Notes: generated by a model from the sequence alone, not told the origin. A DNA stretch of 64,000 bases from Diadophis punctatus similis (GCA_023053685.1 JALIGW010000032.1:4730843-4794842); one strand, 5' to 3'. Positions 22,471 through 33,129 are shown, numbered from the stretch's first letter. A program made the numbers and translations.

Positions 22471-23460
22471 ACGACTTTTATTTCCTCTTGAACCCAGATA
22501 GGAACCTCCTAAACTAGAATGTTCTCCAGGAATGCGAAAGGCAGCGGTTCCACCTCCTGCTTGTCCCAACCTTACATCTGCCCTGTCTGCAGGCTGGGAT
22601 TTATACCTCTGCATCTGTCTCCTTTTTGCTTTTCTGCTTAGTAGCATTCAGAGAGATTTCTCTTCCTCTGAAGGCTTATAAACATCCCGGTTTGAGAGCA
22701 TTGTGGGTTTATTAGGGATCACGTTGGTTATTGGGGTTCAGCTGGTTATAAGCCGGAGGAGTCAGAGTGATAGTGCATATGGGGTGGAATTCCTCCTGAA
22801 TGGACACTTCCTAAAAAAATTACAGTGGGGTATTTTTTTTCTCGTTGCCTATTTTGGGGGCTGTGATTCATGCCCGTTCTTCCAGCACCTTTGGTTGTTC
22901 CTGGAATCGCTTGAATCACGCAACTCTGCTTCCCTTCCAGGAATATCCAGTCACCTGGTTCAGGGAAGGCATTGTGTGCCCTGCATTGTGAGCGGACAGC
23001 TGCATAAAATGCAATTTAGCATTGCACAAACAAGGGGCCCCTTTTTTCTTCCCCATTTATCTAGCTCTTGTCTCTAGCCAGTTGGCACTTTAAGCACTGA
23101 CAAATGAGCTGTTGGTTAACTCTCTTCTCCTGTTAAACATTTGAACACAGGGAGCAACTGACATTTTTTGCACGGAAGCCCCAAATGTGAAAATCTGTAC
23201 AGCTACCCTCATCTCTGGCCTTGCAAAGGAGGAATAAGTGCAGTGTCTCAAAGAAATGAGGGCATGTGCAGTGCAGAAACACACAAATGTCTTTAGCAGT
23301 TTGGTTTAATTTTTTATTTTTTAACTAAGTCCAGTGTCTTGGAGATCCCAGCAAGGCTAGAGAGGGAAGAAATCTCGTTCCGAATGACAGGCTGGAGAAA
23401 AAAAGTTCCATTAGGTGTGAAAGGGGGAACAGTAGCATTTTAAATTGTAAAGTATTTTTT
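22471..23460. other. Unassigned intron 3 DNA
   Basis: No repeat recognised. Confidence 0.5.
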
Positions 23461-23464
23461 TTTA

Positions 23465-23600
23465 GTTGTAAGCCGCCCAGAGTCATTGATGGAGATGGGC
23501 AACTGTAGAAATTAAGTGAATGAATGAATGAACGAACAAACAAACAAACAAACAAACAAAAATAAATGAACAACTGAATGAATAAACAAACAAACCCTTT
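23465..23600 (+). repeat. CR1 3' end with (AACAA)n/(AATG)n tail
   Basis: gtaagccgcccagagtcatt followed by gaatgaatg and caaacaaacaaac. Confidence 0.8.
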
Positions 23601-23648
23601 CCCCAGTGTCCTATTTTTGTTCATCCCTTCCTAGGACTAAAAATTACA

Positions 23649-23936
23649 GGTAGTCTTACGACCACAGTCCAGTTCAAAATTTATGTTGCTAAGTGAGACA
23701 TTTGTTAAATGAGTTTTTGGACCCTTTTATGACTTTTTTTTTTTGCTATAGTTGTTAGGTGAATCATTGCAGTTGTTAAGTTAGTAAAACGGTTGTTAAG
23801 TGAATCTGGCTTTCCCCGTTGACTTTGCTTGTCAGAAGTTCACAAAAGGCCTCCTGACAAGCAAACTTCACAACTGTCTCACTCAGCAACTGAAATGTTG
23901 GGCTCAAATGTGGCCATAAGTTGAGGACTACCTGTA
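23649..23936. mobile_element. Fold-back Tigger-like MITE
   Basis: Both ends are the same (orientation A left) end: caggtagtcttacgaccaca at the left and ggccataagttgaggactac at the right. The join is at about 23855, where gtcagaagttcacaaaaggc meets ctcctgacaagcaaac. The right arm has lost its middle. Confidence 0.8.
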
Positions 23937-24122
23937 CATTCCTTTCTAAGAATACTGCTCCAGTGTTGTCAATTTCTAGATTTTGTGAGTCTCGGGTGTA
24001 CCTGGAAAGGTCCAGAAAAGTTCTCCGAGAGGTTTTGGAGATGGTGGTTGGGCGAGGCTCTGTAAGGCCGTCTTTAACTTTGAATTGTTCTGCCTTGTTT
24101 TCCTCCTCCTCCACCTAACTAG

Positions 24123-24276
24123 ACTTCGTGGGAGACGGTAGGAGGCAAGAAGAAAACCCTTGGAAAAGAGAGCTCAGAAAACAAAGAGAACAGAGAAAAG
24201 CGAGGGGACAGAGAAGTGAGCCGTGGACGGGGAACTTCCAGCAGACGAGGAAGAGGGGGCAGCCGTGGTCGAGAGT
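24123..24276 (+). CDS. UBAP2: UBAP2 exon 4: start of Arg/Gly-rich tract
   Basis: Codons 97-147 plus one base. Acceptor cacctaactag, donor gtaagt. It begins TSWETVGGKKK and ends SRGRGTSSRRGRGGSSRGRE. The Lys/Glu segment with KENREKR is followed by RG and RGG repeats. In the paralogue UBAP2L the RGG region is arginine-methylated and binds RNA; the same role here is inference. The (AATAG)n block begins about 50 bp after the donor. Confidence 0.95.
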
Positions 24277-24323
24277 GTAAGTCCCAGACTTCGGACTGCG
24301 AGGCACGGGGTGGCTGTAGATTA

Positions 24324-25176
24324 GAATTTAGAATTTAGAATTTAGAATTTAGAATTTAGAATTTAGAATAGAATAGAATAGAATAGAATAGAATAGAATA
24401 GAATAGAATAGAATAGAATAGAATAGAATAGAATAGAATAGAATAGAATAGAATAGAATAATGAAAGAATGGAATGGAATGGAATGGAATGGAATAGAAT
24501 AGAATAGAATAGAATAGCAATAGCACTTAGACTTATATACCGCTTCATAGTGTTTTCCAGCCCTCTCTAAGCGGTTTACAAAGTTCAGCATATTGCCCCC
24601 AACAATCTGGGTCCTCATTTTACCAACCTCAGAAGGATGGAAGGCTGAATCAACCTTGAGCCGGTGAGATTTGAACCGCTTACCTGCTGAACTAGCAGTA
24701 GCCTGCAGTGCTGCATTTAACCACTGCACCAACTCGGCTCTTATAGAATAGAATAGAATAGAATAGAATAGAATAGAAGAATAGAATAGAATAGAATAGA
24801 ATAGAATAGAATAGAATAGAATAGAATAGAATAGAATAGAATAGAATAGAAAAGAAGAATAGAATAGAATAGAATAGAATAGAATAGAATAGAATAGAAT
24901 AGAATAATAGAATAGAATAAGAATAAGAATAAGAATAGAATAGAATATTGAAATAGAATAAAGAATAGAATATAGAATAGAAAAGAATAAAGAATAGGAA
25001 TAGAATAGAATAGAATAGAATAGAATAGAATAGAATAATAGAATAGAATAAGAATAAGAATAAGAATAGAATAGAATATTGAAATAGAATAAAGAATAGA
25101 ATATAGAATAGAAAAGAATAAAGAATAGAATATAGAATAGAAAAGAAGAATAGAATAGGAATAGAATAGAATAGAA
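24324..25176. repeat. (AATAG)n/(GAATA)n compound microsatellite
   Basis: Roughly 640 bp of agaat and related units in two blocks (24324-24522 and 24742-25176) with a Sauria-type SINE between them. Includes aagaataagaat and ggaat variants. Its long open frames (FYSIL repeats) are artefacts. Confidence 0.97.
24523..24741 (-). repeat. Sauria-type SINE inside the microsatellite
   Basis: Complement of the SINE: agcacttagacttatatacc, ggaaggctgaatcaaccttg, gatttgaaccgc (B box) and ttaaccactgcaccaa (A box). Confidence 0.9.
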
Positions 25177-25680
25177 TTCTTTATTGGCCAAGTGTGATTG
25201 GACACACAAGGAATTCATCTTCGGTGCATAAGCTCTCAGTGTACGTAAAAAATACATTCATCAAGAATCATAAGATACAACACTTAGTGATAGTCATAGG
25301 ATACTAAATAAGCAATCAAATCATACTAGGAAACTAAATAAAACAATATAAATTGTAAAGATACAAGCAACGAGATTATAGTCATAAGTTGGAGGAGATA
25401 GGTAATAGGTAATAGGAAGGATGAGAAGAATAATAGTAATACAGTCTTAGTAAATAGTTTGACAATGTTGTGGGAATTAGTTGTTTAGCAGAGTGATGGC
25501 ATGGGGGAAAAACCTGTCTTCTTTCTAGTTGTTCTGGTGTGCAATGCTCTGTAACGTTGTTTTGAGGGTAGAAGTTGAAACAATTTATGTCCAGGATGAG
25601 ATGGGTCTGTAGAGTTGCTCGCAGCTCGACTAGGAGCACAGCACGATGGGCTTGAGCTGCTTCATTGTATGTTTGCAGTA
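25177..25680 (-). mobile_element. CR1/L3 LINE 3' part (snake type)
   Basis: ttctttattggccaagtgtg and attggacacacaaggaatt begin the complement of a LINE whose 3' tail is the AATAG array. Farther in, gaagttgaaacaatttatgt and gggtctgtagagttgctc derive from the end of its ORF2. Confidence 0.8.
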
Positions 25681-25717
25681 GAGCCTGATAGGGAAGCACG
25701 CATACACACACAGAGCT

Positions 25718-25795
25718 ATGCTGGCTGGAGAATTCTGGGAGTTGAAGTCCACAAGTCTTAAAGTTGCCAAGTTTGGGGACCCCTGCCTTAGGACA
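25718..25795. mobile_element. Right half of a palindromic hAT MITE
   Basis: gctatgctggctggagaatt to gtttggggacccctg; the left arm is missing. Confidence 0.8.
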
Positions 25796-25955
25796 AAGAC
25801 AATGGGCAACATTTGCCACCAATCCTTGCACCTTCCCTGCTTCCCCTCTTGCTATCTTACGTTTGTGTACAGTTGAAAATATCTGACTGAACGATCTGAT
25901 CTAAAAACGATAGGTATGTTCTGAGATTTTATTTATGTATTTCTCTCCTCTCTAG

Positions 25956-26033
25956 TTAGAGTCGAAGAAAATGGAGTAGAAACGCCACCTGGGGACAGGC
26001 CTTCCGATCGTGGCAAACGTGGCAAGGGGAGAG
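25956..26033 (+). CDS. UBAP2: UBAP2 exon 5: Arg/Gly tract continued
   Basis: Enters in phase 1 (codon split T|TT gives Phe), reading FRVEENGVETPPGDRPSDRG then KRGKGRG, and leaves one base after codon 173. Acceptor ctcctctctag, donor gtaaag. PSDRGKR is a UBAP2 signature that is absent from UBAP2L. Confidence 0.93.
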
Positions 26034-26370
26034 GTAAAGTACCAGTATTTATATCCCTCAACTGCTCGTGATCCAAGTGGTTAAGCCACCTCTCGTAAAT
26101 TTTTTTTTAAAAGAAACCCACCTCAAAAGGAAGAGTTTGGGTGAAAAGCTTCCGCAATGGATTTTTTTGCAACTTCTTGGGACGGAAGGTCTGCCGGGGG
26201 TTTGTTTGCTTTTGTGTTTGTGAAGGTGTGTTGTGTTTAAGGTACATTGTGGCTGAGAAGAACGTCTTACAAATAATGAAAGCATCGTGTGACATGCTTA
26301 AAAATGACTGGAATTGGCAGAATTTGTTCTTTTATCAGATAACCACAAAGGAGCGCAGACTGAAACTGTG

Positions 26371-27295
26371 CAGCTAGTCCTCAATGTGCAAGCTCAGTTG
26401 AGGCCAAACTTCATGTTGCTAAGTGAGTTTTGCCCCATTTTACAACCTTTCTTGCCAACATTGTTAAGTAAATCACTGCAGTTAAGTTTGTCACACGGTC
26501 GTTAAGTGAATCTGGCTTCCCCATTGACTTTGTGTTGTGGCCTGTTGGCTGCCGGCCCCTCCGCCAGCCGAATCAGAGGAGGAGGAGGAGGAGGAGGCGT
26601 GGGAGTCAGGGTCAGCATCAAGGCAACCTGAGAGCTCCGAGGGGGAAGAGGGAATGGAGCTGTCAGAGAGAGAGAGAGGCAGAGACAGAGCCTGGGCCGT
26701 CCTTCAGCCCTCAGATGGAGAGACAACAGCCCCCAGGTCTGGAGGTGGCTGATGAGGAAGAGGAGGAACAGCTGGGTCCAGTGCCTGACATATCGATGCG
26801 CAGAAAGCAGAGGAGAGGAGAACAGTGGAAATTTGTGGGCTGATCCTTGGGAGGGAAGAGCCACCGCTGCTAGCGAAGCCCCACCCTAGCTCTGGGGACA
26901 AAAGGCAGGGGGAGGAGATGAATAGATGTGGCAGACAACTATTCATCTCCCTGCCGGACGGACTTGTTAGCCTGTGGTGAGAGAGAAACTTTTTGCCGGG
27001 GCTGATGGCGCTCCTAATAAAGGCATCTTTTGATTTCACTTCAGAGGGATTGTTGTGTTTGAGGGAGCTGGGTCAGAACACTTTGCTTGTCAGAAGGTCG
27101 CAAAAGGGGATCGCATGACGCCGGGACATGGCGACCGTCATAAATATGTGCCAGTTACATCCGAATTTCGACCACGTGATCATGGGGATGCTGCAACGGT
27201 CGTAAGTGTGAAAAGCAGTCATAAGTTACTTTTTTCAGAGCCGTTGTAACTTCCTACCGTCACTAAACAAACTGCTGTAAATCAAGGACTACCTG
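26371..27295 (+). mobile_element. Tigger-like MITE carrying a solo LTR
   Basis: Orientation A: cagctagtcctcaatgtgc to aatcaaggactacctg. Interrupted in ccattgactttgcttgtcag by the LTR. Confidence 0.9.
26533..27080 (+). mobile_element. Solo LTR, family A
   Basis: 548 bp, TGTTGTGGCC...GGGTCAGAACA. Flanks ctttg at 26528-26532 and 27081-27085 are identical 5-bp target duplications. It has cctaataaaggcatc (polyadenylation signal) near its 3' end and a GAG/CAG-rich first half. No internal retroviral genes remain. Confidence 0.92.
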
Positions 27296-27299
27296 TAAT

Positions 27300-27649
27300 T
27301 AAGTCTCAACTCAGCTGGCTGGTGCAGAAGATTGTGGAGCTCTATCAGCAAAAGTCTCTAGTAAACTGCCCCTGATTAAATTTTATTTTCTTCTCCCACC
27401 TTGAATGTAAAATAAAAATCTTGGCTTGGCCAGGTGTTGAAACCAGCCTCTGCTGCCCAGGATTTGCATGTTAATCTCCTGGTACTAAAACTAAGCAAAG
27501 TCCCCCAGTGGTATTTTGAACTTCTAAGCACAGCAGGATTACAATTTGGACTGGCACCGCAAATCATAACTTATTGTGACAAGCTCAGTTTCTCGAGCCC
27601 TTTGCGTTCTGCGGTGAAGACTTAACCTGAGGAAGAAGCCAGAGGAATG

Positions 27650-27650
<1 letters not shown>
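27300..27650. other. Unassigned intron 5 DNA
   Basis: Nothing recognised. Confidence 0.5.
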
Positions 27651-27651
<1 letters not shown>

Positions 27652-27738
<87 letters not shown>

Positions 27739-27795
27739 GACCATGTGTATTATATATATGTGGTATTATATATACATGGTATATATGTAATATAT
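27652..27795. repeat. (AT)n microsatellite
   Basis: About 85 bp of uninterrupted at, then degenerate tatatatg units with atacatggtatat. Confidence 0.97.
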
Positions 27796-28007
27796 ATTAC
27801 CTCTGTGCTTTTCACCGAGAGAACCACAAAATTCCCGTTTCTCAGCAGAGCAACTGGCCTAGTGGTCCCCTTCAGGGCCTGCCAACTGACCGTCAACTTT
27901 GGGGTCCAGAAGCACAGCTGAGAATGCAAATTATGGTCGAAGCCTGGGCTGTTGGACTTGGCACCCTGGCAGAGAACTTGGCAGCCCTAATAAGCATGTT
28001 TTCAACA

Positions 28008-28105
28008 TTGTCTCTGGAGCTTCTCAATCATCCAGCTCATGGTTGTCCCAAAGGTGCTTTTGATAAGGCAATTTGGACTTTTTTTTCCCCTTTGAAAATG
28101 TTTCG
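28008..28105 (-). mobile_element. Penelope-like family-1 end
   Basis: ctcatggttgtcccaaaggtgc and gaaaatgtttcgcttc; cut off at the core by CR1. Confidence 0.7.
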
Positions 28106-28445
28106 CTTCAAATGGCAGTCCAGTCTCTTCTTGAAAGCCTCCAATGATGAAGCTCCCACAACTTCCGAAGGCAACTTCTGTTCCATCGGTTGATAGTTCT
28201 CACTGTCAGAAAATTCCTCCTTATTTCTAGGTTGAATCTCTCCTTGGTCAGCTTCCATCCATTACTCCTTGTCTGGCTTTTGGGTGCTTTGGAAAATAGT
28301 TTGACCCCCCCCTCTCTGTGGCAGCCCCTCAGATATTGGAAGACTGCTATCATGTCTCCTCTGGTCCTTCTCTTCACTAGACTAGCCATGCCCAGTTCCT
28401 GCAACCGTTCTTCGTATGTTTTAATGTCCAGTCTACAGCAGTCCA
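28105..28445 (-). repeat. CR1 fragment
   Basis: Complement of CR1: cagtctcttcttgaaagcc, ccacaacttccgaagg, ttctccttgg-type segments. Confidence 0.78.
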
Positions 28446-28502
28446 GTCTATACCAACTACACCAGTGGGATAAAACATTAATATGCAATGAATCTACAAT
28501 AC

Positions 28503-28770
28503 AGGTAATCCTCGACTCAGAACGGTTCATTTAGTGACTACTCAAAGTTGCAACGGCACTGAAAAAAGTGACTTATGACCGTTTTTCACACACCACGACT
28601 GTTGCAGCATCCCCATGGTCACGTGATCAAAATTCAGATGCTTGGCAACTGACTGACTCGTATTTATGAAGGCTGCAGTGTCCCGGGGTCATTCTATTAC
28701 CTTTTGCGACATTCTGACAAGCAAAGTCAATGGCGGAAACCGGATTCACTTAACAACCCAGTCAAGTAAA
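28503..28770 (-). mobile_element. Tigger-like MITE, right end missing
   Basis: Orientation B from caggtaatcctcgactcaga to cggattcacttaacaaccca. Confidence 0.82.
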
Positions 28771-28844
28771 TCTGAATAATGGGGTCATTTCTATGGGACT
28801 GGATGCATTTGCAGGCCTAGGCTGCGGTCGCTAAATTCTTGTGG

Positions 28845-28922
28845 ATCCTTGGCGCTCCCTGAGCTTGGTTGTTTTCTTGCAGATTTTTGATGAACCAAAT
28901 AGTGCTGGAAGGGTTTGCTCTC
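28845..28922 (-). mobile_element. Penelope-like family-2 terminus
   Basis: tggcgctccctgagcttggt, ttttcttgcagatttttgatg, aatagtgctggaaggg. Confidence 0.65.
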
Positions 28923-28934
28923 TAGTCTATATAC

Positions 28935-29315
28935 AGGTAGTCCTTGACTTATAACAGTTCATTTAGTGACCGTTACAACGGCACTGAAAAATGTGACTTA
29001 TGACCGTTTTTCACAGTTGCGAGCTTTGCAGCATCCCCTTGGTCACTTGATCAAAATTCAGGTGCTTGGCAACTGGTTCATACTTATGACGGTTGCAATG
29101 TTCCTGGGTCATGTGATCCCCTTTGGCAACCTTCTGACAAGCCAAGTCAGTGGGGAAGACAAACTCCCTGAACAATCAGGTTGCTCACTTATCAACTGCA
29201 CTGATTTGCTTAACAACTGTGGCAAGAAAGAAATGGGGCAAAACTCACTGAACTATCTTGCTTAGCAACAGAAATGGTGGGCTTGATTGTGGTTGTAAGT
29301 CAAGGACTACCTGTA
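28935..29315 (-). mobile_element. Tigger-like MITE
   Basis: Orientation B, caggtagtccttgacttata to gtaagtcaaggactacctg. Confidence 0.9.
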
Positions 29316-29337
29316 CAAGTGGCTTGCCCTAGACATT

Positions 29338-29391
29338 AGATAGATACTGTAGATAGATAGATAGATCTATAGATCGATCGATCGATCGATC

Positions 29392-29440
<49 letters not shown>

Positions 29441-29458
29441 AAATAGATGATGATAGAT
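29338..29458. repeat. (GATA)n with (ATCG)n core, left part of a split array
   Basis: gatagatagat, a run of atcgatcgatcg, then gata again. Separated from 29776-30215 by a solo LTR with TAGAT duplication. Confidence 0.95.
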
Positions 29459-29775
29459 TGACAGAGGTGATAATTAATCTCACAAAGGAGAAGTTTGATC
29501 TTTTCCCGGACATCTGACATCAGAAAAGAAACCGCAGTTTAAAAGTCTAAGTAAAATATTTATTTCGGTACAAAAACAATAAATCCTCATTTGTTTACAT
29601 CTCTAATATAAAAGTAGGTCTTCCTTCAATGGAAGCCAGGAACAGAAGGAAAGAATGGAATGCACACATACGTACAAGAACATACCAATCACGTGCTCAG
29701 GAATAAACCGTTATAATGAATAGGGATGCAGCTCCCTGCATATACATATCAGGCAATAAAAATCACTGTGTGACA
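29459..29775 (-). mobile_element. Solo LTR, family D, inside a GATA array
   Basis: 317 bp, reverse complement of 18778-19101. Identical flanks tagat at 29454-29458 and 29776-29780. Confidence 0.9.
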
Positions 29776-29822
29776 TAGATAGATAGATAAAGATAGATAT
29801 AGATAAAGATAGATAGATAGAT

Positions 29823-29905
<83 letters not shown>

Positions 29906-29959
29906 TAGAGATAGATAGATAGATAGAGATAGATAAAGATAGATGATAGATAGATAGAT

Positions 29960-30022
<63 letters not shown>

Positions 30023-30053
30023 GATAGATAGATATAGATAAAGATAGATAGAT

Positions 30054-30137
<84 letters not shown>

Positions 30138-30215
30138 AGATTGATGGATGGATGGATGGATAATGATAGATGGATGGACGGACGGACAGACAGACAGACA
30201 GATAGATAGAAAGAT
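29776..30215. repeat. 440-bp (GATA)n array (Bkm-type)
   Basis: gata units with occasional aaagata and gatgata, finishing in gatg, gacg and gaca variants. Confidence 0.97.
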
Positions 30216-30239
30216 ATAAAAGCAATGAGCAAAACCCAC

Positions 30240-30345
30240 TTCCCTCTAGCACTGATGATGTTCCCTCGTTGGGTCATGAAACGTCTGCAAGAACACAACC
30301 CAGCACCAAGGAATCCACAGATCAACCCTCAGCTACAAATATCCT
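30240..30345 (+). mobile_element. Penelope-like family-2 terminus with hammerhead-like core
   Basis: ctagcactgatgatgttccc, tgggtcatgaaacgtctgca, then caccaaggaatccacag. Confidence 0.72.
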
Positions 30346-30655
30346 CTTCTTCTATTGGTCTTGTGGCTTTTTTAAACTGAGCCTTCCCTCAATTTGATCC
30401 TGCATTCCTACATTTTGGACAAGGAAGTAGAACCAGATTTTCTCAGGATAACCGTTCTTCCTGTAGCGTCCTTATAAATATTAGTTCTACCAAGTTACCT
30501 TAATCCTAAACCTGGCTCTGCTTCCTTGTCCAAGATGCATTTTGCCCTTAGAAGGAGGAAAAAAAGTGCTTTTTTTTCTTTCTTTCCTTGTTTTCCGCTT
30601 GAAATTTTGTTTACTCACTTTGCCCTTTGAAACTAAGTTCTTTCTTTTTCTCTAG
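30346..30655. other. Unassigned intron 5 DNA before exon 6
   Basis: Contains a long T-rich stretch next to the acceptor; no repeat recognised. Confidence 0.5.
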
Positions 30656-30710
30656 GATTTGGACGGGCCAGAGGAAGAGGAACTGGGAGATTTTCAGCCC
30701 AAGGCATGGG
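30656..30710 (+). CDS. UBAP2: UBAP2 exon 6: end of Arg/Gly tract
   Basis: 55-bp exon reading GFGRARGRGTGRFSAQGMG, codons 174-191 plus two bases. Acceptor tttctctag, donor gtaggt. RFSAQGMG is shared by UBAP2 and UBAP2L, and this exon closes the RG-rich region. Confidence 0.93.
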
Positions 30711-30997
30711 GTAGGTTTTTAATAACAGATGTAAGATTTGTATTTTAATTACATGAGGACAATACTGCTTAACTGTGCATGGTTGGAAATTCTTCAAATT
30801 TTGTTGAGCAGGACTTTCTGCCTATTTCTCTTAGCAAAGGAACTTGAGAAAGGACAAAAGCAGTCAAATCAGAAATCCAGAAAGCCAGTTTGTAAGTCTT
30901 TCTTAGGCATGGAAGCTAGCTGGATGACCTGAGGCCATTTATTCCCTCTCAGGCTCTTTGAGGAGATGACCAATCAATAAAATATCATTACATCATA

Positions 30998-31205
30998 GCA
31001 ATAGCACTTAGACTTATATACCGCTTTACAGTGCTTTACAGCCCTCTCTAAGCGTTTTACAGAGTCAGCATATTAGCCCCAACATTTTACTGACCTCGGA
31101 ATGGTAGAAGGCTGAGTCACCCTTAAGCCGGTCATGAGCGAACTCCTGGCTGTGGGCAGAGTTAACTTCCAATATTGCATTCTAACCATTGCACAACCAC
31201 AGCTT
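30998..31205 (-). repeat. Sauria-type SINE
   Basis: agcacttagacttatatacc, ccctctctaagcg, aggctgagtcacccttaagc; diverged B and A boxes at the 3' end. Confidence 0.85.
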
Positions 31206-31345
31206 TTAAATAGAATAGGATAGGATAGGGTAGGGTAGGGTAGAGTAGAGTAGAGTAGAATTAGAATAGAATAGAATAGAATAGAATAGAATAGAATAGA
31301 ATAGAATAGAATAGAATAGAATAGAATAGAATAGAATAGAATGGA
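31206..31345. repeat. (GAATA)n/(GAGTA)n microsatellite
   Basis: gataggataggg, gtagagtagag, then agaat units. Confidence 0.97.
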
Positions 31346-31354
31346 ATAACAGAA

Positions 31355-31440
31355 TAGAATTCTTTATTGGCCAAGTGTGATTGGACACACAAGGAATTTG
31401 TCTTCATGCTTTCAGTGTACATAAAGCTATAAATGATATC
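31355..31440 (-). repeat. CR1/L3 3' end
   Basis: ttctttattggccaagtgtg, attggacacacaaggaattt, same end as at 25177. Confidence 0.82.
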
Positions 31441-31487
31441 ATGCATTGATAGTTTGGTTTTAAGATCTAGGTGAATACAGTTCGGAA

Positions 31488-31800
31488 ACGGTGGTTCTCT
31501 TGTAGAGTCCCTGGTGCTCTCTGAGCTTGTTTGCTTTCTTCCATACGTTTCATTACCCAACTAGGTAACATCATCAGTGCTAGAAGGGAGTGGGATTTGC
31601 AGAGAGGAGGAGGCCTTTGTTTATGTATAAACGGTTTGCCCTGTCACTATTAATAAGATTGTTCCTGATAGTTCACTGATTAGGCTGTTGTTTACTCTGG
31701 GGTCCTTGGTATCCTCTGAGCTGGGTAGTTTTCTTGCAGACATCTCATTACCCAACTAGATAACATCATCAGTTTTAGAAGGGATTGAGGTTTGCTCCGT
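31488..31800 (-). mobile_element. Two Penelope-like family-2 termini
   Basis: Reversed units at 31488-31590 and 31690-31800: ggtgctctctgagcttg, acccaactaggtaacatcatc. The second begins ggggtccttggtatcc. Confidence 0.72.
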
Positions 31801-32480
31801 GTTCTTTTGTTCTTTTTGCTTTCGTGACCTTTGATTATTTTGATCTTGTGTTTACTGTCCAGAGTCACAATTGTGAAGTGGGCAGCTATATAACTTGCTA
31901 TAATAAGTAAAGTGGCAGTGAATAAGCTGTCATAGAGGACAACTTTTTTGTTAGCAGATCTGCTTGAATGGACAAAAATATCACGGCAACCTTGACATTT
32001 AAAGGGATTGTTTTCAGTGCTGACTAATAAATCTTAACTGGAACTATTTTGTGCTGTTACACTACTGGTTGTTTTTCTTCCTGTGTCTCTACATCCACGC
32101 AAAGTTTTCCAGTTCCCCTTTTCAACCTGGAAATTTCGTATAAAGTATCAATATTGTCCCATTGATCTATGACTTGATCTGCTTTATGGATGTTTTGTTT
32201 TAGACAGTTGTGAGTGTGAAGACCCACCAAACATTCCACTTTGTGAAATAGCCCGTTTGAAGCATTTTGGTAAGGACCAGACCAGTTCAAAAGGAAATGC
32301 TTTTCAGATCCATACTGGCAATTAAATCAAAAGAGTTTTTCTTTTCTCCCTATTCATCCTATTTCCTCTACTTCTGTGGATGCTAAACATGGAGGGTTCC
32401 TGGATGTGGCCAATCTTGGTGGCCCTTCCATGGTCTGGATTCCTCCGGAGAGCACATGAGATCCTGGCTCCAATCCCCAG
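31801..32480. other. Mostly unassigned intron 6 DNA
   Basis: No clear repeat apart from a weak CR1-like end near 31860-31915 (gtccagagtcacaattgtg). Confidence 0.4.
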
Positions 32481-33125
32481 AGATAGTGGAAGGTTGAAAT
32501 ACTGACCTGAAAGACTGAAAACATCTACAACATACAGTGTAAAGACTGAAACCGACACTATGTAGGACAAACGGGCAGAAGACTATGAACACCGACTGAC
32601 AGTCAGAAGACAGGATGAAAACACTTAATTTCACAACATATACACAGACTCAACCATAGTTTTAGCTGGGAAACTATGACCATCCTAGACCAAGCCAAGT
32701 CCAAAAACTCTAGACAATTCCTGGAAGCTTGGCACTCAGACAGATCATCCCTCAACAGACACATAGACATAAACAACATCTACACATTGTGGAAAAGAGA
32801 CAATCAACAAATGAAAAAGGGGTCAGAAAAACCCAAATGCCTCCCCCCAGTAGTCAACACCAAGCTGAGCATAGATTAACCGAGATTAACATTAGTCCAA
32901 CAATCAAGAAGTAAACCAAGCTCCAATCAAGGAACTGCCAAGCAAGCTAACAGTAAACAGCCCAAACAAAGAATCTCTAAGACCATTCCCACCAGCACTG
33001 ACAGGGCAATATACATCGAGAGCAAACCCCACTCCCTTCCAGCACTGATGATGTTACCTAATTGGGTAATAAAATGTCTGCAAGAAAATAACCAAGATCA
33101 GAGAGCACCAAGGACCCCACAGTCC
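32480..33125 (+). mobile_element. Penelope-like family 2: GIY-YIG remnant plus terminus
   Basis: Decayed frames resemble the C-terminal GIY-YIG endonuclease of Penelope-like retroelements: a Cys-rich start with HYVGQT-like codons near 32545, then SWETMTILDQAKSKNSRQFL and AWHSDRSSLNRHI (32660-32770) that fits the end of the domain. It is followed about 270 bp later by the terminus with cactgatgatgttacc and gggtaataaaatgtctgcaag. Frameshifted, not functional. Confidence 0.75.
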
Positions 33126-33129
33126 CCCT

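Noticed and set aside
24349..25257. 302-codon open frame on the minus strand
   Set aside because: It is a translation of the AATAG microsatellite (FYSIL repeats) and a SINE, not a gene.
29338..30215. GATA array as proof of a sex-chromosome location
   Set aside because: GATA arrays occur on autosomes too; the sequence does not place the locus.
29711..30325. 204-codon open frame on the minus strand
   Set aside because: Translation of the GATA array (LSIY repeats).
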